DNA from: WTFY01 sp964614915
Lineage (GTDB): Bacteria; Pseudomonadota; Gammaproteobacteria; UBA4575
Direction of reading: 5' to 3'
Length of the DNA: 10,318 nucleotides
Assembly: GCA_964614915.1 (NCBI GenBank)
Contig: CAZTNC010000010.1
Coordinates: 1-10,318, forward strand
Part shown: positions 6,809 through 10,318 of the stretch, one piece after another
Numbering within the stretch: the first letter of the stretch is position 1
How the letters are laid out: every line of letters begins with the position of its first letter
Notes under the pieces: model-generated
The model's input: only the letters and a program-made list of their open reading frames with translations
What the model was told of the DNA's origin: nothing
The model's database searches: none
Translations under genes and position numbers: made by a program

Positions 6809-7995
6809 TGGATACTAAGCAACTGATGGCTGGAATTGCGGTGGTGATTGACGACAAGCTAGCACCGGACGCTATACCAGACGAGGACCACATCCACAAT
6901 ATCGTGGACTGGTTCGAACAGGAGTGGGCTCTACCGTTCATGAAATCAGCATCGCTTCCAGCCCAGACACGCTGGCAGAACCTGCTGCGTGGGGCAAGTT
7001 TCGTGCTGCTTGACTGGCGCCTTTGGGGAAGTGGTGGCGACGAACTGAAAGAAAGAACCATTACGGACATAGTTAAGTTTCTAAGGTGTGCCAAAAAGAA
7101 CCTCGTACCAGTTTTCATATTTACGAATGAGGATAAGAATGACGTAGTCATAGAGTTGCCTGAAGACATTTATGAAGAGCCAGATTCTGGTAGGAACTTC
7201 GTGTTCGTTGGTCGAAAGGATGAACTATGGTCCGGAGTATCGGTTGATGTGGAAACACTGCACGGGTGGATTCATGGTAATGCGTCGGTATATGTCATGA
7301 GGACATGGGAACAAGCGTTGGGGTTAGCAAAGGATGAGCTCTTCAACAGGATGCACGCTAGGAGCGTAGATTGGCCACGCGCGTTCTGGAAGTCGTATGT
7401 TGATGACAACGCTGACCCCAGTGCTGCGCTTACTAACCTGATCAACGACAGTCTTACTGGACGCATGCTTATGGATGGGTTTGAAGATGAACATCTCGGC
7501 GGTGAACTTGGCGATGTTCCTGATGATGAGTTGCGCGGCCTAATAGCCGAAGCCAGCTTTCGACTAGGAGAACTTCTGCCTGAAGACGAGGTCAGGAGCG
7601 GTGACATGTATAAGCTAGCCGGGAACAAATACCTGTTAAATCTGAGGCCGGACTGCGACTGTATTCCAAGAAACGGTGAAGACGTGGATGAGGTCGAAAT
7701 CTATTGTGTGAAAGGGAAAGGGCTAAGGCCTAACCAACTGCACGAGATCTTCAACAATGGGCACTTTGAGGAACGCGTTCACGAGAGTGTGGTGTTCGCG
7801 GTTGCAGAAGGGAAAAGCATCATGTTTAACTTCAAAAAATTAAAGGTGATGAAGTACGCTGATGTAAAGGATAGACGCATGGGTCGGTTACTTCATCCAT
7901 ATGTGACCAGAATACAACAACGCTACTCACTTTATGCTCAGAGGCAAGCTCTGCCTCGCATCCCCGATGCCGCCGTGCCAGATCCCCAAACCTAA
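6808..7995 (+). CDS. Receiver-domain protein with unassigned C-terminal region
   Basis: This 395-aa protein uses the ATG at 6808, which shares one base with the preceding stop; a GTG one codon earlier is also possible. A GAGGG lies about 10 bases upstream. Residues 10-140 look like a divergent response-regulator receiver: I14-D15-D16 (acidic pair), L-L-D69-W-R-L (phospho-acceptor), F-I-F-T106-N and F-V-G-R-K137 (switch Thr and Lys). An insertion between the first strand and D69 makes it longer than usual. Residues about 150-395 have no DNA-binding helix-turn-helix that I can see. They contain N-L-R-P-D-C-D-C-I (278-286) and end with a Q-R-Y-S-L-Y-A-Q-R-Q-A-L-P-R-I-P tail. From memory this resembles the 'response receiver domain' proteins (Pfam Response_reg_2) that accompany GHKL ATPases. 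The C-terminal part would be the output or effector, of unknown activity. Confidence 0.75.
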   Translation: MDTKQLMAGIAVVIDDKLAPDAIPDEDHIHNIVDWFEQEWALPFMKSASLPAQTRWQNLLRGASFVLLDWRLWGSGGDELKERTITDIVKFLRCAKKNLVPVFIFTNEDKNDVVIELPEDIYEEPDSGRNFVFVGRKDELWSGVSVDVETLHGWIHGNASVYVMRTWEQALGLAKDELFNRMHARSVDWPRAFWKSYVDDNADPSAALTNLINDSLTGRMLMDGFEDEHLGGELGDVPDDELRGLIAEASFRLGELLPEDEVRSGDMYKLAGNKYLLNLRPDCDCIPRNGEDVDEVEIYCVKGKGLRPNQLHEIFNNGHFEERVHESVVFAVAEGKSIMFNFKKLKVMKYADVKDRRMGRLLHPYVTRIQQRYSLYAQRQALPRIPDAAVPDPQT

Positions 7996-8137
7996 ACCGA
8001 CCTGCCCGACCAGATTCAAATGCAGAAAGTCTCAGCGATAGTGAAAATTTGCTGAAGTATGTTGGCTGCGCTGATAGATCACTCTGAGAATGCATGTTAT
8101 TTCATAGTGTGACGTTAAGAGGGAATTGCACTTTTAA

Positions 8138-8292
8138 AATTGATCACTTTTTAACCAGTCTGCTTGCATCGGACCTGCCGAGGGGCCATCATTGGGGTCC
8201 CATAGCCCGGAATCAGAACGATAATATGAACCGGTTGTGCAATATATTGGTGGCCTGCCTGTGTCTGGTGTCTACCAGCCAGGTCGCCCTGG
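8138..8292 (+). repeat. Long direct repeat, right copy (pairs with 2985-3138)
   Basis: This copy starts with the same AATTGATCAC that on the left contains the upstream ankyrin stop codon. It includes the leader and the signal-peptide codons of the intact ankyrin gene. It has one base more than the left copy near its end, which keeps the reading frame open. Upstream of 8138 the sequences diverge at once. Confidence 0.88.
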
Positions 8293-8918
8293 GAGCCCAG
8301 TGTACGCACTGGAACTCCGAGCAATTCTTTGAGCGGGCCACCGTCGATGCGGTACGTGCCTGCCTTGCCGAGGGTGCCAACCCGAACGACCGCGACGAGT
8401 ACGGCATCACGCCGCTGCACCGCACGGCCGGACTCAACAGCGATGCCGGTGTGACCGTCGCACTGCTGGAGGCCGGTGCCGATCCGATGGCGCGCATGCA
8501 CGAGTACGACTGGACCCCGCTGCACGTGGCCGCCATGAACGATGACAACCCGGTGGGCGTGATCACGGCCTTGGTGAGGGCTGGAGCGGATCCAAACGCA
8601 AAGGCGGTCGACGGACTGACGCCCCTTCACATGGCCGCCGGAATGAATGCCAACCCCGAGAGTATCCATACCGTGCTGGGCGTTGGCGCACGCCTGGATG
8701 CGAAGGGCTCAAACGGACTGACGCCCCTTCACATGGCCGCCCGGCTCAACAAGAATCCCGCCGTGGTCGCAGCCCTGCTTGGGGCCGGAGCCGATGCGAA
8801 TGCCCGTGATCAAGAACACAGGACGGCCTGGGATTATGCCAAGCACAACCGGGCCCTGCGCGGTACCGAGATCGGCAAGCAACTGAAGATGCATGTCTCC
8901 AAGGCCGCCGTGCCCTGA
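8226..8918 (+). CDS. Secreted ankyrin-repeat protein (230 aa)
   Basis: I chose the ATG at 8226 because it gives a signal peptide (hydrophobic core to residue 22, likely cleavage after A-L-G-A24). The frame is open back to an ATG at 8094, which would bury the signal peptide behind 44 residues. No clear Shine-Dalgarno precedes 8226. The mature protein begins with the shared cap C26-T-H-W-N30, FF at 34-35 and C46. Four ankyrin repeats follow (about 60-197), of the T-P-L-H-x-A-A and A-G-A-D-P-N type and 34-36 residues each, and then a charged tail. Two repeats contain an identical 29-base stretch. The gene is GC-rich like the left flank, not like the cassette. It probably once directly followed the ankyrin gene ending at 2990. 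The role is unknown; a periplasmic protein-binding function is likely for the fold. Confidence 0.87.
   Translation: MNRLCNILVACLCLVSTSQVALGAQCTHWNSEQFFERATVDAVRACLAEGANPNDRDEYGITPLHRTAGLNSDAGVTVALLEAGADPMARMHEYDWTPLHVAAMNDDNPVGVITALVRAGADPNAKAVDGLTPLHMAAGMNANPESIHTVLGVGARLDAKGSNGLTPLHMAARLNKNPAVVAALLGAGADANARDQEHRTAWDYAKHNRALRGTEIGKQLKMHVSKAAVP
8611..8741 (+). repeat. Internal 29-base identical repeat in the ankyrin gene
   Basis: Bases 8611-8639 and 8713-8741 are identical and sit 102 bases apart, exactly 34 codons or one ankyrin unit. They encode the D/N-G-L-T-P-L-H-M-A-A core of two successive repeats. Neighbouring repeats share only the amino-acid pattern, so identity at third codon positions suggests recent unit duplication or gene conversion. 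Confidence 0.8.
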
Positions 8919-8944
8919 GACACGACTGGGACGAGGCGAACGGG

Positions 8945-9238
8945 CTAGATGATCACTTCGCCCAGCAGGGGCGAGGCGTAGTACCGCAGCCAGTGCGTGA
9001 TGTCGGCATCGCCGAGACCCTCCCACTGGCATACCACGCGGATGACGTACAGGAAATCCCCTTCCTTGATAAGCGGCTGGAACTCGGCGTAAACCTCGTA
9101 GACTTCGCGTTGCGCGTAGATGAGGTAGGCGTCCTCCGAGATCTTGGTGTGCGGCTCGAACGTCTCGATCAGCTCCACCAGCGGCTCGCGGTTGGCCTCG
9201 TTCTCCGGACTCAGCTTGAAGATCACCATGTACGACAT
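8945..9238 (-). CDS. Small protein, 97 aa, possibly Cas2/VapD-fold (SinR-like)
   Basis: The ATG at 9238 has a strong purine-rich ribosome binding site just upstream (GGAGAGGTGGA) and a candidate promoter further up, so expression is likely. The protein shows a ferredoxin-like pattern: a first strand (Y-M-V-I-F-K-L), a helix of about 15 residues, a second strand containing E-D-A-Y-L-I-Y, a helix, then G-D-F-L-Y-V-I-R-V and a W-E-G...W-L tail. This order, with the D-x-L-x-V-I strand followed by a tryptophan-containing end, resembles the Cas2/VapD/SinR-like small proteins. There are no Cas1 gene and no CRISPR repeats in the window, so it is not a Cas2 of a working array. The usual metal-binding Asp at the end of the first strand is replaced (K-L-S), so nuclease activity is doubtful. 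The fold assignment is a guess; the gene is firm. Confidence 0.7.
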   Translation of the reverse strand: MSYMVIFKLSPENEANREPLVELIETFEPHTKISEDAYLIYAQREVYEVYAEFQPLIKEGDFLYVIRVVCQWEGLGDADITHWLRYYASPLLGEVII

Positions 9239-9283
9239 TCCACCTCTCCTCTTCTCTTAGGATGGGTTGAGTGAACGCCGGTA

Positions 9284-9313
9284 ATTCTAGCAAGCGGCAG
9301 GACAGGCTGTCAT
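9284..9313 (-). promoter_or_regulatory. Candidate promoter for the 97-aa gene
   Basis: Read on the minus strand, ATGACA (9313-9308) and TAGAAT (9289-9284) each match the sigma-70 consensus at 5 of 6 positions and are separated by 18 bases. The predicted start lies about 40 bases before the ATG at 9238. This makes the small gene independent of the ICE genes upstream. The 178-base gap from 9239 to 9416 holds nothing else I can support. Confidence 0.45.
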
Positions 9314-9416
9314 GCTCACACCACCTCAAACGGGAGGATGTAGTTCATCGAAAAAAACGTTAGCGCCAGTCAGTCGCATGACATCTCAAAGCACGATCCA
9401 TAAACAGCCTGATGGC

Positions 9417-10148
9417 TCACAGGTATTTCTTGAAACTGCGTGCGGTCAGGGCTACTGCCAAACCAGTCAGCAGTGCTGCCGGCAACACGATCCAGCCCGG
9501 GTGCAGACTCACCGGCAGGGCCAGATAGGTGATGAACGGTGCTACCAGCAACGGGGGGATCGCAGTCCGAGCATGGTGGTAGACGAACGAGCTCTCGCGC
9601 CCGGCGCCACGGCGGCGAAGATCGCGCTGCACCAACCCATCGATGAGCCCCACGCCACCGAACAACACGAACGCCGGGACGGCCAGTGCGAGCACGGCCA
9701 GACGCACGGCAAAGAGCTGCATCACTTGCAGGGCCGCGAGCAGGAAATGCGAGACCGGGTGTGCGATGCGGTGCAGATGCGCGGTCCAACCCCGTGATGC
9801 GCCCGCAGGGCGGGCGGCGGCCCAGTGCACGAAGCCTGCAACCCCGGAGAGTTCCAGAAGCGCCCGTGCACGATCACGTGCCCTCAGGACAAAGTCTGCC
9901 GGTTCATCGACCAGCAGGCTGTGAGTGAGTTCGGACTCCACCAGGGCGATCTCGAATTCAAGCATAGCTGCGCTGTGGGCGAGCCCCTGCTCTTCCCACC
10001 AGTACACCATGCCGACCCATTCGAGCACGATGGAGAGCACAAGCGAGAGTACCAGCCAGGCGAACAGGCGCGAGAGACCCCGGACCAGTCGGGTGATCAC
10101 CCCGCTGCGGGCTCCCGGGTGAGTGCGGGCCGTGCGTGGGTTAGCCAC
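9417..10148 (-). CDS. ICE membrane protein, TIGR03747 family (DUF4400-like)
   Basis: This 243-aa integral membrane protein starts with GTG at 10148, overlapping the stop of the TraD-like gene by 8 bases. Hydrophobic segments lie at about 26-48, 133-170 (probably two helices), 196-214 and 217-235. The conserved core G-L-I-D-G-L-V-Q-R-D-L-R-R (167-179) followed by G-R-E-S-S-F-V-Y-H-H (183-192) is what I recognise as the TIGR03747 family of integrating conjugative elements (ICEclc/PAGI/SXT-like transfer regions). It is always linked to the TraD-type coupling protein and is needed for, or associated with, the mating apparatus in the inner membrane; its exact role is not known. Length is normal for the family and the frame is intact. 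Confidence 0.9.
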   Translation of the reverse strand: MANPRTARTHPGARSGVITRLVRGLSRLFAWLVLSLVLSIVLEWVGMVYWWEEQGLAHSAAMLEFEIALVESELTHSLLVDEPADFVLRARDRARALLELSGVAGFVHWAAARPAGASRGWTAHLHRIAHPVSHFLLAALQVMQLFAVRLAVLALAVPAFVLFGGVGLIDGLVQRDLRRRGAGRESSFVYHHARTAIPPLLVAPFITYLALPVSLHPGWIVLPAALLTGLAVALTARSFKKYL

Positions 10149-10318
10149 GCGAGAGGTGCCGCCGACCTTGCGTGATGTCGGCCAGTTCGGGCGGCAAGTC
10201 GTGTTCGGAGGCAGCTTCGGTCAGGGGCATTTGCAGCTTCCACAGCTGCCCGCCCTCCAGCAGGGCAAAGGCCTGGCCCTTCGGCAAGGCGATCAGGTCG
10301 GACGGGCTCAGCATGGGT
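10141..10318 (-). CDS. traD: Conjugative coupling protein TraD (ICE type), C-terminal 58 residues
   Basis: Only the 3' end is in the window. The visible tail contains L-I-A-L-P-K-G-Q-A-F-A-L-L-E-G-G-x-L-W-K-L and then M-P-L, matching the end of the ICE/SXT-TOL-subfamily TraD coupling ATPases (TIGR03743), where this segment closes the AAA+ core. It ends in TAA at 10143-10141, overlapping the TIGR03747 start. The full protein pumps DNA into the type IV secretion channel; none of the Walker motifs is visible here. The identification rests on this tail and on the neighbour, which agree. Confidence 0.75.
   Translation of the reverse strand, partial: PMLSPSDLIALPKGQAFALLEGGQLWKLQMPLTEAASEHDLPPELADITQGRRHLSRG

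Larger units (their letters stand above)
3139..8137 (+). other. Accessory cassette between direct repeats: candidate methylation-linked two-component defence module
   Basis: This is the block lying exactly between the two repeat copies. It holds four co-directional ORFs at 3154, 3312, 4553 and 6808, each overlapping the next. Its base composition is visibly less GC-rich than both flanks. No transposase, integrase or tRNA is present, so I do not call it a mobile element proper. The last 142 bases (7996-8137) have no ORF, no convincing terminator hairpin with a T-run, and no recognised RNA; they are AT-rich and may hold a promoter for the following ankyrin gene. Recombination between the repeats would remove the block and leave the two ankyrin genes adjacent. 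Confidence 0.6.

Noticed and set aside
7648..7720. PD-(D/E)xK-like nuclease motif in the receiver protein (P281-D282 ... E297)
   Set aside because: The following residues do not give (D/E)-x-K at the required spacing, so a nuclease call is not supported.
7941..7957. Hairpin GAGGCA / TGCCTC with a 5-base loop near the end of the receiver gene
   Set aside because: It is inside the coding region, only 6 base pairs long and not followed by a T-run, so not a convincing terminator.
8094..8225. 44-codon N-terminal extension of the ankyrin protein, open in frame in both repeat copies
   Set aside because: It would bury a clear signal peptide. The six substitutions between copies show no synonymous bias (about three each way), and there is no good Shine-Dalgarno at 8094.
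8949..8957. Third copy of TGATCACTT as the edge of the long direct repeat
   Set aside because: Only 9 bases shared, including a 6-base palindrome; expected by chance.
8945..9238. CRISPR locus suggested by the Cas2-like small protein
   Set aside because: No regularly spaced short repeats and no Cas1 or other Cas gene anywhere in the window.
9350..9380. Run of T on the minus strand after a GC-rich stretch, downstream of the TIGR03747 gene, as a terminator
   Set aside because: The stem is only about three base pairs (GCG/CGC); too weak to call.
9312..9797. 161-codon plus-strand ORF opposite the ICE membrane gene
   Set aside because: Shadow of the TIGR03747 frame in GC-rich DNA; no recognisable domain and low-complexity Q/H-rich composition.

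Overview
The window looks like GC-rich chromosomal DNA of a gammaproteobacterium. It carries the tesA / ybbA-ybbP neighbourhood known from E. coli and related bacteria, a 5-kb accessory cassette of visibly lower GC, and the edge of an integrative and conjugative element (ICE) at the right end. Two hand-counted 60-base lines give about 67% GC in the flank (2461-2520) and 45% in the cassette (5281-5340). No species can be named from sequence alone.

Left region (1-2990): an FtsX/LolC-type ABC permease (ybbP-like, 5' end only) and its ATPase ybbA run leftward. Divergent from them is a tesA-type GDSL (SGNH) esterase whose reading frame continues into an ankyrin domain. Its stop overlaps the start of a probable lipoprotein made almost wholly of ankyrin repeats. 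A second secreted ankyrin protein lies at 8226-8918. All three ankyrin domains begin with the same cap, C-X2-W-N-X3-FF, with a second cysteine exactly 20 residues after the first, so they appear to be one exported family.

Centre (2985-8292): a segment of about 150 bp, running from the stop codon of the first ankyrin gene through a leader into the signal peptide of the second, is present twice. The left copy (2985-3138) ends in a frameshifted 5' fragment of the ankyrin gene; the right copy (8138-8292) leads into the intact gene. Between the copies lies a tightly packed, co-directional cassette. It holds a 58-aa Cys-rich ORF with a very good Shine-Dalgarno, a probable N4-cytosine DNA methyltransferase, a 751-aa protein with an N-terminal Hsp90/MutL-like GHKL ATPase and a C-terminal histidine-kinase-like ATPase, and a 395-aa protein with a receiver-like N-terminus and an unassigned C-terminal region. 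Overlapping start and stop codons suggest co-translation. My inference is an acquired, methylation-linked two-component system, probably anti-phage or anti-plasmid; I cannot match it to a named system.

Right region (8945-10318): a 97-aa Cas2/VapD-fold-like protein of unknown function with its own candidate promoter, then an ICE membrane protein of the TIGR03747 type and the C-terminus of a TraD-type coupling protein, all on the minus strand. The transfer genes that usually follow TIGR03747 are not seen here, so this is either an ICE cargo site or an ICE boundary/remnant.
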